From a virus: a stretch of DNA of 25,556 nucleotides. The DNA is taken from the IMG/VR virus record IMGVR_UViG_3300049914_000018, positions 1 through 25,556 of that record; one strand, 5' to 3'. The first letter of the stretch is position 1. Each line of letters starts with the position of its first letter. This document shows, one piece after another, positions 15,517-23,052 of this stretch. The position numbers and the translations under genes were made by a program. The notes under the pieces are model-generated. The model saw only the letters and a list, made by a program, of their open reading frames with translations, was not told where the DNA came from and did not search any database.

Positions 15517-16271
15517 AAGTAATATTCTCCATTATCTTCATCGTTAAAATCTATCGCAGTCGAATTAGTGACAATTGAAGATTGAGCACTCTCTACAACA
15601 AATCCAGTTCCCACTCTATAGAGTTGTTGAGAGATTTCATCCAATAATTTAATAGCATCTTTGTAATGAGCATCCCACATCACGGGCATACCCATTTGAG
15701 TAGGTCGTCTTTGAAAAGCATAATAACAGGACAGGTCTATAGCTAAGTCACGGATTATTGTAGGAATTGTGGTAAATGGAACTGTATAAACCCGTCCTGC
15801 ATAAGAATCTATTAAAGCACAAGCCCGACCGATTAAGATTCCACAAACACTCACGTCCGGCTCGGTAGGATTCGCCGTATCTTCTGTCAATTCCGCTAAC
15901 GTCTGTTTACCGATTCGATCTTCCAAATTTTGCTGTGTGCAATAGTAACCCGCGCTTACCGGTACAGTCTCGCTTACGTTAGCGTACAGGGCTATGTCTG
16001 CGTAATACTTACCATCTGAGGCCGCGTTGCCTATATCAGAGGCGTAGACCGTAAACGTCACGTAACCACTGCCATTTAAAGCCTCCCCACCTTTGACACT
16101 AATCACATCGGCGGTCTGTTTAGGAATAGTCTCAACTCTGTAAAAATCTGCACTCGTAAGAATAGGGAAAGCCACTCCACGAGTATCATTCCCACTCAAA
16201 GTCACGGTCTGAGGACTTGCCTCAGTTCCAGTTATCTCTACATCTCGTTTCCAGTAAATTGCTACCGACAT
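15513..16271 (-). CDS. Mu gp36-like head-tail connector (DUF1320) with extra N-terminal domain
   Basis: A 252-residue protein. Residues about 108-225 match DUF1320 (Mu gp36-like): YYCTQQNLEDRIGKQTLAEL, DVSVCGILIGRACALIDSYA, VPFTTIPTIIRDLAIDLSCY, then an FQRRP turn and an AHYKDAIKLLDEI helix. This family is a head-tail connector component. Residues 1-105 are an added beta-rich domain (VEITGTEASPQTVTLSGN, YYADIALYANVSETVPVS) not found in ordinary gp36 proteins, which are about 140 residues. The added part may decorate the neck or anchor a fibre. It starts at ATG 16271 with AGGTGAT just upstream and overlaps the glycosyltransferase stop by 10 bases. Confidence 0.85.
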   Translation of the reverse strand: MSVAIYWKRDVEITGTEASPQTVTLSGNDTRGVAFPILTSADFYRVETIPKQTADVISVKGGEALNGSGYVTFTVYASDIGNAASDGKYYADIALYANVSETVPVSAGYYCTQQNLEDRIGKQTLAELTEDTANPTEPDVSVCGILIGRACALIDSYAGRVYTVPFTTIPTIIRDLAIDLSCYYAFQRRPTQMGMPVMWDAHYKDAIKLLDEISQQLYRVGTGFVVESAQSSIVTNSTAIDFNDEDNGEYYF

Positions 16272-16957
16272 ACATCACCTAAATAATGCGCAATGTTCCA
16301 TTTCTTAATTACATTTTTCATGTATTCAATCTTTTCTGGAATAGATAATGTGTATTCATGTTGTAAGCATTCGTTAAAGCCTCGTTCCTTATAAATTTCC
16401 TCAAATGATTTGAATCTCAATCCGAATCTTGAAATGTTAGAAGCAAGCACATAGTCATCAATCAAATGTTCCCTTGTTATTCCATTTTTGATTTCTTTAG
16501 GAGTCGGATTGATATTATTTAAAATCTCTTCTAAAGACAGGTCTAACGGCCTCCACAGATCAAGGCATAAGTCTGAGGCTATCATAAACCAATTACCCGG
16601 TGCTATATATCTTCCATCCCTCAAAAAATAGTCATCCGTTCTGAATCTTATGTGTGATACATCCGAAGCGTGAAAGGCTATAGTCCCCTTTGGAAGATAA
16701 ATTGTAAAGTCTGGACATTCAGGATGAATAAGTGTATCTAAGTCTATGTATAAATTAAAATCAGACTTAAACTCTTTAGCCAGTTCATAAATTTGTAACT
16801 TCTCATAGGTCACCGGCCACTGAGGGAATTTCCTCTCAGTGATGAAATGAATATTAGCACCTATCCTTTCAGCGTATAACTGAATAAACGGAAGAGTAAT
16901 CTTCTTCAGTTCAGGTGCAAAATTATCTATATCCAAAAGAAATATTGTCTTTGTCAT
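16262..16957 (-). CDS. GT-A-type glycosyltransferase-like protein
   Basis: A 231-residue protein with features of small GT-A glycosyltransferases: an N-terminal Rossmann-like strand (KTIFLLDIDNF), YEKLQIYELAKEF, then YIDLDTLIHP with the metal-binding D-x-D (Asp72, Asp74). Next come a central APGNWFMIASD segment like the acceptor/donor floor of GT8-like enzymes, and a C-terminal AHYLGD with His224, in the place where such enzymes have a metal-binding His. It would transfer a sugar from a nucleotide sugar to an acceptor that cannot be told from sequence: a capsid, neck or fibre protein, or a host surface glycan. It starts at ATG 16957 (TAATG overlap with the previous gene), inside the head operon. 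The family assignment is by motif only. Confidence 0.65.
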   Translation of the reverse strand: MTKTIFLLDIDNFAPELKKITLPFIQLYAERIGANIHFITERKFPQWPVTYEKLQIYELAKEFKSDFNLYIDLDTLIHPECPDFTIYLPKGTIAFHASDVSHIRFRTDDYFLRDGRYIAPGNWFMIASDLCLDLWRPLDLSLEEILNNINPTPKEIKNGITREHLIDDYVLASNISRFGLRFKSFEEIYKERGFNECLQHEYTLSIPEKIEYMKNVIKKWNIAHYLGDVCR

Positions 16958-17199
16958 TATCCACCAATCAAGGCTAATAAAGCTGTACAGGTTGCCGTAC
17001 CATCTGGAAAACACATAAACAGTTTTATCATTGCAGGATTGTTTTCTCTCATATTCACATATCCAGCAGATAAAATTAATTTGACTACCTCTTTATTGTT
17101 ATCGCCCAAGGCAGTAAATTCCGCAAAATTAATGCAGTCTAAAATATCTACTGAATGATAATACCCTGATGGTATTCCGATTCTGTGTATGATTGGCAT
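16957..17199 (-). CDS. Small hypothetical protein in the head operon
   Basis: An 80-residue protein that I do not recognise. It starts MPIIHRIGIPSGYYHSVDIL, has three cysteines and ends in a mildly hydrophobic TATCTALLALIGG, which is short for a TM helix. The start at ATG 17199 has a strong AAGGAG 7 bases upstream, and it is coupled to the glycosyltransferase by a TAATG overlap, so it is a real gene. It may work with the glycosyltransferase (for example as acceptor or partner), but this rests only on the coupling. It is the first gene after the tandem hairpins at 17225-17278. Confidence 0.7.
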   Translation of the reverse strand: MPIIHRIGIPSGYYHSVDILDCINFAEFTALGDNNKEVVKLILSAGYVNMRENNPAMIKLFMCFPDGTATCTALLALIGG

Positions 17200-17224
17200 G
17201 TTTTTACTCCTTAAAAATTAGTGA

Positions 17225-17278
17225 ATGTGGGTACATCAAAGTACCCACATCCAAAACAATACAATTTTATGTATTGTT
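17225..17278 (-). terminator. Tandem intergenic hairpins after the capsid block
   Basis: Two perfect inverted repeats lie between the beta-helix gene and the next gene. ATGTGGGTAC (17225-17234) pairs with GTACCCACAT (17241-17250) over 10 bp with a 6-base loop. AACAATACA (17255-17263) pairs with TGTATTGTT (17270-17278) over 9 bp and overlaps the stop codon at 17267. No long T run follows directly; only TTTTT appears about 7 bases later on the minus strand. It may be a leaky terminator or an mRNA-stabilising/processing element that sets capsid-gene expression above that of downstream genes. Confidence 0.5.
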
Positions 17279-18301
17279 AGCAATAGTGATTTCTCCTGAC
17301 TCACTTGCAGTAATAGTCTGGCCATAACAACTAGCAACGTGTACCGTTGTTGGTATATACGCTGCCGAACCAGCCGCTTGAAATGTCATAGTCGTACCTG
17401 TCGTACTTGTTTGACAACCAAACATACAGTTGGTAATCATTCCAGTGCATCCAGTCAACATCAAGTATCTTTTAACCGATCCCGCACTAAGAGCCGGAAG
17501 TTGATTAAAGATACAACGATTGATAGTAAGGCCGAGAATTCCACCATCACCGGCTATTAAGTGAATATTGCAGTCTGTATCCGCTGCGTTACCAGACATG
17601 ATACAATCTTCAATTACCAAATCTTGAAGATCACTGTATGTACTTGCAGAAACAATATCCGCAACGCATTTATAAAAGCGACATCCCTTAATAAGAACCT
17701 GCCACGGAGCACCAGAAAGTAGGATACCACCGCCTGTAGCTGCATTGGTAACTGTCGAACCTGCACAATTTTTGAAATGGCAATTTTCAATAGTCGTGCC
17801 AAATGCAACCTTTGTCGTACCGTTATCTTCCAATGAAATGCCATTTACCAATGGTGCGCCAGCAGTAGAGTTACCATTGAAACCCATATTTTTAATCAAA
17901 CATCCAGGAGCGCGTACTGTAATGCACGCACCCGTAGTTGTTCCGCCGGGTTTCATTTGTGGCAGTCCGCCTTGTGTCCGTCCACGACTGACTCCAATAA
18001 TTGCAAGTCCTTCATGCGTATTGGGAACAATCACTCTTTCGGCATAACTATTTGGATCGGTTTCAGTTTCCGCTATTGCTCCGGCTGCAATGTAGATAGT
18101 ATCAAATGCCTCTGATGCTGTAACCGCTGCCTGAATAGTAGCTTTAGCATTTGCCCATTCATCAAGTCCAGAATAGGTATCGCTTCCATTTGTTTTATCA
18201 ACAAAGAGCGATTTCCCACGTCCAAAATTGTCGTGTAATTCTATTTGATCTGCTTCGGCTTGTGCAGGTGGATAAACATTTTTTGCTGTTGAAGTACTCA
18301 T
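17267..18301 (-). CDS. Right-handed beta-helix virion protein beside the capsid gene
   Basis: A 344-residue protein with a beta-helix pattern: an LFVDKTNGSDTYSGLDEW opening (residues about 32-49), then rungs such as IIGVSRGRTQGG, CLIKNMGFNGNS, TIENCHFKNC, VLIKGCRFYKC, LVIEDCIMSGN, LTINRCIFNQ and GMITNCMFG, spaced about 25-35 residues. There is no signal peptide, unlike the large beta-helix protein at 9593-11419. The start at ATG 18301 has a perfect AGGAGG and lies 9 bases after the capsid stop, so it is probably made in high amounts with the capsid protein. It is likely a capsid decoration or head-fibre protein, possibly glycan-binding. No catalytic residues can be assigned. Confidence 0.75.
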   Translation of the reverse strand: MSTSTAKNVYPPAQAEADQIELHDNFGRGKSLFVDKTNGSDTYSGLDEWANAKATIQAAVTASEAFDTIYIAAGAIAETETDPNSYAERVIVPNTHEGLAIIGVSRGRTQGGLPQMKPGGTTTGACITVRAPGCLIKNMGFNGNSTAGAPLVNGISLEDNGTTKVAFGTTIENCHFKNCAGSTVTNAATGGGILLSGAPWQVLIKGCRFYKCVADIVSASTYSDLQDLVIEDCIMSGNAADTDCNIHLIAGDGGILGLTINRCIFNQLPALSAGSVKRYLMLTGCTGMITNCMFGCQTSTTGTTMTFQAAGSAAYIPTTVHVASCYGQTITASESGEITIANNT

Positions 18302-18310
18302 GCTATCCTC

Positions 18311-19333
18311 CTATGCGATTGAATAATACATTGCACCAGCAGTATTCAGTGTGATCGCTGGATTATAAAACTGTTCTACGTCCCATATCTGGGATTTCGT
18401 TTGATTCTCATAATAACTTTCGACAATAGGCGTACCTTGTTTTTCCCACGTGTAACCAAACGCTGGTTCTTGACCTGTACCATTACCACGAATCAATACA
18501 CCTGCATTTGAGGACTGTACAGAATCCCAGAGATAACCCATTGTCAAAGCTGTTCCCTTCACCTTACCTTGACTGATTCCTGTTCCATAGACTGCATAAC
18601 CCACAAGGATTTCGTCAAGTTCAAGCAATCCTGCAGCCGCTTGAAGTGTCAGTTTCGCTGGTGTCATTGGAGTGCCGCCAGCAATAAAGGTATCAAGCAC
18701 TGCTTTATTGCGTTTGAATAAACGCCAAGACGCTGGAGAGAACCATCCAACATTTGGTCTGCGTCCGTTTGCTTTGGTCACGTCGTCAATCAGTGACTCC
18801 ATATCCTTTACAGCGTCGCCAGTTGTCGCCCACGCCTTGCCAGCCCCTGAAGTGTAATAACCCGAAGCATAGTTTGTCGTAGTCGTAACAGCTACACACT
18901 GTAAGTACTCACGATAGAGTGCAAGCTTGTCCTGAACTTGTAGTAGCCGTCCATTGACTAAATCGTCTGGACTTCCTGCGTACTCCGTCCGTTCACGGTT
19001 TTCTACCGTTGCAGCAAGAGCATACTCATAAAGCTCTTGTGTCACGTAACCATTTGAAGAGTTGAGACGTGCAACCTTTGCACCTACGGCACGCTTCAAA
19101 TCGCCGGAAATAACGAATGCTTCTTTACCCCAGCATGGAAATCTTCCTGTTTCTTTCACCATGCCCACTGGTTTAAGAAGTCTATCACCGATTAAAGTTT
19201 GATTAGTGTAACCCTGAACAACATTTGTCGAAATAGGATCAGAAATTCTCAATGCTGAAAGTTGAGCATCTGCAAATTCTTTTGTTTCAAATTTCCCGCT
19301 TTCGGGATTGCGTACATATACTGGATTTATCAT
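18311..19333 (-). CDS. Major capsid protein (HK97 fold)
   Basis: A 340-residue protein in the position of Mu gpT, after protease/scaffold and decoration genes. The N-terminus (MINPVYVRNPESG...) is followed by a long segment typical of HK97-fold capsid proteins that form head shells without an obvious delta domain: VTQELYEYALAATVENRER (E-loop/spine-helix region, about 96-114), NGRRPNVGWFSPASWRLFKRN with LDTFIAG (P domain, about 190-220), LDEILVGYAVYGTG (A domain), and a C-terminal GYTWEKQGTPIVESYYE with the DVEQFYNPA segment. The start at ATG 19333 has AAGGAG 7 bases upstream. Family assignment rests on position, length and these patterns. It is the only candidate in the window. Confidence 0.85.
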   Translation of the reverse strand: MINPVYVRNPESGKFETKEFADAQLSALRISDPISTNVVQGYTNQTLIGDRLLKPVGMVKETGRFPCWGKEAFVISGDLKRAVGAKVARLNSSNGYVTQELYEYALAATVENRERTEYAGSPDDLVNGRLLQVQDKLALYREYLQCVAVTTTTNYASGYYTSGAGKAWATTGDAVKDMESLIDDVTKANGRRPNVGWFSPASWRLFKRNKAVLDTFIAGGTPMTPAKLTLQAAAGLLELDEILVGYAVYGTGISQGKVKGTALTMGYLWDSVQSSNAGVLIRGNGTGQEPAFGYTWEKQGTPIVESYYENQTKSQIWDVEQFYNPAITLNTAGAMYYSIA

Positions 19334-19344
19334 GTTCGTTCTCC

Positions 19345-19770
19345 TTAGATAGCGGCTGTTGCCGGATTCATTGGATCCAAATAAATTAATACCGTGTCGT
19401 TAGCCGACCCACCGGTGAAAGCTCTTCCTACAACGTAACCCGATGAATGATTCGTTACGCCAGAAGCGGGAATAACAGTTGAAGTCCCATCTATGTCTCC
19501 ATAGAAAGCGGTCGCATGATATAAAACTTCTACGTACGCACCTTTTGTTACTGTGCCCGTTGCAATAACTTCAACTAAAGCCGGTCCCGTTTTAACACTT
19601 ACCGAATCGCCGGACTTTGTATCGGTTGGCACTACTCCCATAACGCTATTTGCAGCGTTAGCGGGAACAGCACCAGCCCATGTAACCAACGTTTTCGCGC
19701 AAAGATTTGCCGTTGCGGTTACATATTCAGTGTGGGGAACCCATTTGTCCCCTCCTACATAATTTGCCAT
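19345..19770 (-). CDS. Capsid decoration protein, DUF2190-like
   Basis: A 141-residue, Gly/Ala/Val/Thr-rich beta protein that fits small head-decoration (DUF2190-type) proteins: NLCAKTLVTWAGAVPANA, VMGVVPTDTKSGDSVSVK, then GPALVEVIATGTVTKGAYVE, and a C-terminal SSGYVVGRAFTGGSANDTVL. Such proteins stud the capsid surface and stabilise it. It lies between the scaffold and capsid genes, the same order as in many Mu-like phages. The start at ATG 19770 has AAAGGAG 7 bases upstream. Confidence 0.75.
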   Translation of the reverse strand: MANYVGGDKWVPHTEYVTATANLCAKTLVTWAGAVPANAANSVMGVVPTDTKSGDSVSVKTGPALVEVIATGTVTKGAYVEVLYHATAFYGDIDGTSTVIPASGVTNHSSGYVVGRAFTGGSANDTVLIYLDPMNPATAAI

Positions 19771-19791
19771 AACTTTACTCCTTTAAATAAA

Positions 19792-21156
19792 TTATTTGTT
19801 GTCCCCAAATTTTATTTCACCTTTTGAATACAGAAACATAGCACGTTTCGTTGCTTGATCTTTTTCAAGACCGGCGAACTCTTTATCCGCCTTGTGATCA
19901 ACTGCATATTTCTCTGCATTCTTTATGACCTGAGGACGCATGTCATTGTCTTGGTTTTTATTTATATCTACTTCATCAAGAGGCACTATTTCTTTCGTGT
20001 ACTTCTCTTGGAATGACTTCAAAGCGTCAAGATTCGTCTTAGCCAGTGTGAACATGATAGGTTCATCCTTTTCCCTGTCCGCTGGAGTCATTTTGTTTTC
20101 CTTGATTTTCAACTCGCAGAAGTTCTTTATCTCTCCTTTCAAAACCCCTTCTTTGGCGATTAGTTCATCTTTCGCGACGATTAATTCCGCCTGTACCCTT
20201 GCTTCTTCGGCAAGTCGTTTCTGTTCTCGGAACTCTTTCAGTTCCACTTCTTGAGTAGCAATCTTTTCTTGATACTCTACTTCCAATTTCGCATCCACTT
20301 CAGTATCCTTTCCTTTAAATAATTGTTTTAGTTTCTCGGTGAATTCTGTCCACCTTGTTTTACTTTTGTCAACATTCAACGTCTTTATAATCTCCTCTTG
20401 AAATTCTATAACCTCATCCACAATTGATTCAGGATCGTCTTGGTCTAATTTTTCCATAGTCTCAATGAATCTCCCACAACTTTCAGAGAGTTCTTTAATC
20501 TTCCCTTCAGGCGTTTCGTTGACTATGTCTGTGAACTCAATAGTCTTTGTATCTACTAAGTCTGAAAACTGTAGCGATCCCTCCTTGAATACTTCTTGCA
20601 TCAAAGGAAGATTTTTAACAGCGGGGGGTATAACACCCAACAACCCAACTGCTACGATTGTTTTGTTATCTTTTGTCAATTCAATGCTTCGTTGACCAAA
20701 AAAGCCTTCTTTAATCCATTTCGCCATTTGCTCGTTAAATTCCGCACCAGAAGCAATCAATTCGCTTCCGACTCTCTTCAATCCACCTTTAATTCTACCC
20801 CAAGACGGTATCATTGTTTTTCCTTTATAGTCCGAAGAGTGACCAAGAAAAAAATGCGGAGGTTCATCGGAATTAAAAGACTTAGCCATATTGTCCAAGT
20901 CTTTCTCGGTGAAAGTCTCTCCATTCCAAACCCCCGCTTTGAATATCACAAAATCATTGGCAGATATATCGGCCATTTCCTTTTTCGCTTTCATCCATTT
21001 TCCATCCTTATCCTTGGACCATCCTGCATTTTCAGCGGCCTTCCAAGCTACCGCCGAGGCTTTTGCTTTATTTCCTTTGTATTCAGTCAAAGCTTCTGCA
21101 TAGACTTTTTCAAGTAATTTGTTTAACTCCTCCGGTGCATTAGTCACTTTAGGCAT
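19792..21156 (-). CDS. Capsid maturation protease / scaffold (Mu I-type) with ChaB-like domain
   Basis: A 454-residue protein. Residues about 5-52 resemble a ChaB domain (LNKLLEKVYAEALTEYKGNK, AVAWKAAENAGWSKDKDGKW). Residues about 65-195 form the protease, with FVIFKAGVWNGETFTEKDLD, a FLGHSSDYKG segment with candidate catalytic His106, GFFGQRSIEL with candidate catalytic Ser157, and the LLGVIPPAVKNLP signature of Mu I-like proteases. Residues about 215-400 are long charged coiled coil, the scaffold part. The enzyme would build the procapsid and then digest the scaffold. I chose ATG 21156 over TTG 21162 because AGGAG lies 7 bases before the ATG but only 1 base before the TTG. The ChaB-like head domain is a less usual addition. 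Confidence 0.85.
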   Translation of the reverse strand: MPKVTNAPEELNKLLEKVYAEALTEYKGNKAKASAVAWKAAENAGWSKDKDGKWMKAKKEMADISANDFVIFKAGVWNGETFTEKDLDNMAKSFNSDEPPHFFLGHSSDYKGKTMIPSWGRIKGGLKRVGSELIASGAEFNEQMAKWIKEGFFGQRSIELTKDNKTIVAVGLLGVIPPAVKNLPLMQEVFKEGSLQFSDLVDTKTIEFTDIVNETPEGKIKELSESCGRFIETMEKLDQDDPESIVDEVIEFQEEIIKTLNVDKSKTRWTEFTEKLKQLFKGKDTEVDAKLEVEYQEKIATQEVELKEFREQKRLAEEARVQAELIVAKDELIAKEGVLKGEIKNFCELKIKENKMTPADREKDEPIMFTLAKTNLDALKSFQEKYTKEIVPLDEVDINKNQDNDMRPQVIKNAEKYAVDHKADKEFAGLEKDQATKRAMFLYSKGEIKFGDNK

Positions 21157-21158
21157 TA

Positions 21159-21347
21159 TCAATCTCCTTCAATCATTGCGAACAGTAATAAAATCTCTTC
21201 ATCTAAAATATCTTCAACAACTTTCCTTCTCGGTTTTAACATTTCCTTAAACTTGCCACCTGCACCACCCCAACTTGTAATAATCTCAGAAACAACCTCT
21301 ACACCAGTTTGAAATATATTGTTCTGGAATATGTTTTTCTGGAACAT
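21159..21347 (-). CDS. Small protein with FQ-N-I-FQ repeats
   Basis: A 62-residue protein starting MFQKNIFQNNIFQTG, where FQ-x-N-I repeats three times in the first 13 residues. A charged C-terminal helix follows (RRKVVEDILDEEILLLFAMIEGD). Short proteins with this N-terminal repeat occur next to other repeat-bearing small proteins in phage structural regions, but their function is unknown to me. The start at ATG 21347 overlaps the upstream TGA as TGATG; a longer version from 21368 would run into the preceding gene and is less likely. The stop lies 2 bases before the protease/scaffold ATG. Confidence 0.7.
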   Translation of the reverse strand: MFQKNIFQNNIFQTGVEVVSEIITSWGGAGGKFKEMLKPRRKVVEDILDEEILLLFAMIEGD

Positions 21348-21829
21348 CACAACCCACCCGCCTGCCATAATGGATAGTCGGTATCTTCTAAAGTTACAGT
21401 CGGAGCGACAACATCAATATGTTTAGTCCATTCAAATCCATCGGTGTAATAAAACCAATTTCCCAGTACATATTTTCCGACTATTCTATATCCTGTCGCA
21501 CCACTAACGGCAGACCAACTCACGCTTATTTTATATTTTGGTGCATCGTTATCTTGATCGTATGTACCATTGTCAATTACCGCCGCATAGGCTGGTATCG
21601 CCGAATAATTCACACCATCATAAGCATATACACGATATTCATGCCCAGAATTATCTGCTGGCCAATTCCCTGCATCGTAAACTATTGTCGCGGTCACGGA
21701 GGCAACATTTCCTATCCCACCAGCCGCCGGAACTGTCAATCCATTGATAGACTTCACCGATGCTATCGCCAAGCCATTTCTTGACTTGATGCTTGCCCAT
21801 GCGAGTCCATTTATACTTTTGATCGACAT
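21347..21829 (-). CDS. Tail/fibre accessory protein with IKSINGL repeats and FN3-like domain
   Basis: A 160-residue protein. Residues 2-34 are three 11-residue repeats of the form S-(I/V)-K-S-x-N-G-L-(A/T)-x-x, a motif I recognise from N-termini of phage structural proteins. Residues about 40-155 form a fibronectin-III-like beta domain (VASVTATIVYDAG, YRVYAYDGVNYSAIP, YKISVSWSAVSGATGYRIVG). FN3 domains on virions usually help weak contact with carbohydrates on cells. It starts at ATG 21829 (TAATG overlap) and is coupled to the next small gene by TGATG. It is probably a surface or fibre-associated protein. Confidence 0.75.
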   Translation of the reverse strand: MSIKSINGLAWASIKSRNGLAIASVKSINGLTVPAAGGIGNVASVTATIVYDAGNWPADNSGHEYRVYAYDGVNYSAIPAYAAVIDNGTYDQDNDAPKYKISVSWSAVSGATGYRIVGKYVLGNWFYYTDGFEWTKHIDVVAPTVTLEDTDYPLWQAGGL

Positions 21830-22797
21830 TAGGCGTGAACCATATAACTATTTTCTGGATTGAACCATAATTCATCTATCGTGTTTCCAAATCCTATAAT
21901 CCTTATTGCAACGTCACTTGTCGAGGGTTGATCGGTTACGATTTCTCCCGCAGTTTCACCCATGTATACCGCAGAACCTTTTACAAGTGTCGGAAATTGT
22001 GCGTCGGCACGTATCTTTCCAATCAACAACATCTTGGTTGCACTTCCATCGTTTGCAGCGGCTAAGACACATATTCCTAACTTCTTATCATATCCCGCAC
22101 TCACATTTGCATCCACAAGTTCCCACCTCGAATCACTTGCCTGAAAATAACATAATTGTCCAAATGCTAAAGTTGCACCACCTACACCCGCCTCGGTAAT
22201 TCCACAATACTTACCATCAACAGAAAGCGCGGCGTCCAAAACAAGTCCCGCGTTCTCCCCGAGATCAAGTTCACTCGTGAGTGTCCCACCGGAAGCGTTT
22301 GCCTGTGAACCATTGGCCACATTGAGTAGTGTCCTTAGATCAGAGGCTGACAATGCTTCCGGTACTCCAGTAGAGGCCGTCTTTCTTCCGATAACAGTGT
22401 CTTGTGCAAGGTTGGCCATCTTTGCCAGTGTCACAGCGGCATTTGCGATAGTCTGCGCACCATCGGCATTTGAGGTCACCTCACCTGAATGATTTGGATG
22501 AACATAAAGATTGTAAAGCGTGTCGAAGTAAGTTTTGAGAAATGCTTTAATCTGAGTCCAAGTGGATTGCACGAGAATGTTGCCCGCCTCAGAATTTGAG
22601 TATCCAACCTTGTCGGCATCAACCGGTGGATTCTTGGAACCTGCACCGTTTATCAACGTACCTATGGTTCCTGTTGTTTCTGCCGCCATCCCAGCCGGAA
22701 GATTGCTCTCAGGTATTGTATCAGTGGGGGCAAACTCAGACAATCCATCTGTATCGCTACCATTAAAATGATATTTTAAGGGTATCTTCTCAGCCAT
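21829..22797 (-). CDS. Tail fibre-like protein
   Basis: A 322-residue protein with phage-fibre patterns: IGTLINGAGSKNPPVDADKV with QSTWTQIKAFLKTYFDTLYN (about 44-95), VHPNHSGEVTSNADGAQTIA followed by NAAVTLAKMANLAQDT (about 99-135), GVPEALSASDLRTLLNVA (about 144-161), and a C-terminal beta domain with FGQLCYFQASDSRWELVDA, LVKGSAVYMGETAGEI and DELWFNPENSYMVHA. Such stalk-plus-tip proteins are homotrimeric. It sits between the portal and the protease gene, so it could be a head or neck fibre rather than a tail fibre. The start at ATG 22797 lies 2 bases after the preceding stop. Confidence 0.75.
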   Translation of the reverse strand: MAEKIPLKYHFNGSDTDGLSEFAPTDTIPESNLPAGMAAETTGTIGTLINGAGSKNPPVDADKVGYSNSEAGNILVQSTWTQIKAFLKTYFDTLYNLYVHPNHSGEVTSNADGAQTIANAAVTLAKMANLAQDTVIGRKTASTGVPEALSASDLRTLLNVANGSQANASGGTLTSELDLGENAGLVLDAALSVDGKYCGITEAGVGGATLAFGQLCYFQASDSRWELVDANVSAGYDKKLGICVLAAANDGSATKMLLIGKIRADAQFPTLVKGSAVYMGETAGEIVTDQPSTSDVAIRIIGFGNTIDELWFNPENSYMVHA

Positions 22798-22799
22798 AT

Positions 22800-23045
22800 T
22801 TATCCTTCATCACCCATCTCAACCATCCGACTTTGTGTCCAAACAAAAGCCCTTCGATAAGGTTTTGGAGTGTCTACCAATATTTCTACTTCTCCATTCT
22901 CAAGATTTTTTATGGGGAGTAATGGATTGGCCAATACAACTTCCACCTTGTCACCGTCCCGCAATCCGGGAATGGTTATAGTTTCGCTTGTCATATTGGG
23001 AGGTATCTCCGCGTGTCCGACTATGATAATTTGTCTGCCTTGCAT
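22800..23045 (-). CDS. Small beta-rich hypothetical protein
   Basis: An 81-residue protein (MQGRQIIIVGHAEIPPNMTS..., ending RMVEMGDEG) with alternating strands (ITIPGLRDGDKVEVVLA, GEVEILVDTPKPYRRAFVW). I do not recognise it. It lies between two fibre-like genes with gaps of 7 and 2 bases, so it is part of the same unit and is probably a fibre accessory or small virion protein. The start ATG 23045 has AGGAGATTT on its upstream side. Confidence 0.65.
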   Translation of the reverse strand: MQGRQIIIVGHAEIPPNMTSETITIPGLRDGDKVEVVLANPLLPIKNLENGEVEILVDTPKPYRRAFVWTQSRMVEMGDEG

Positions 23046-23052
23046 AAATCTC

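Noticed and set aside
16262-17014. Longer form of the glycosyltransferase starting at 17014
   Set aside because: The extra 19 residues overlap the upstream gene. ATG 16957 sits in a TAATG overlap and begins exactly at the first Rossmann-like strand.
21159-21368. Longer form of the 62-aa protein starting at 21368
   Set aside because: ATG 21347 forms a TGATG overlap with the upstream stop and gives the MFQKN start. The longer form would add seven residues over the preceding gene.
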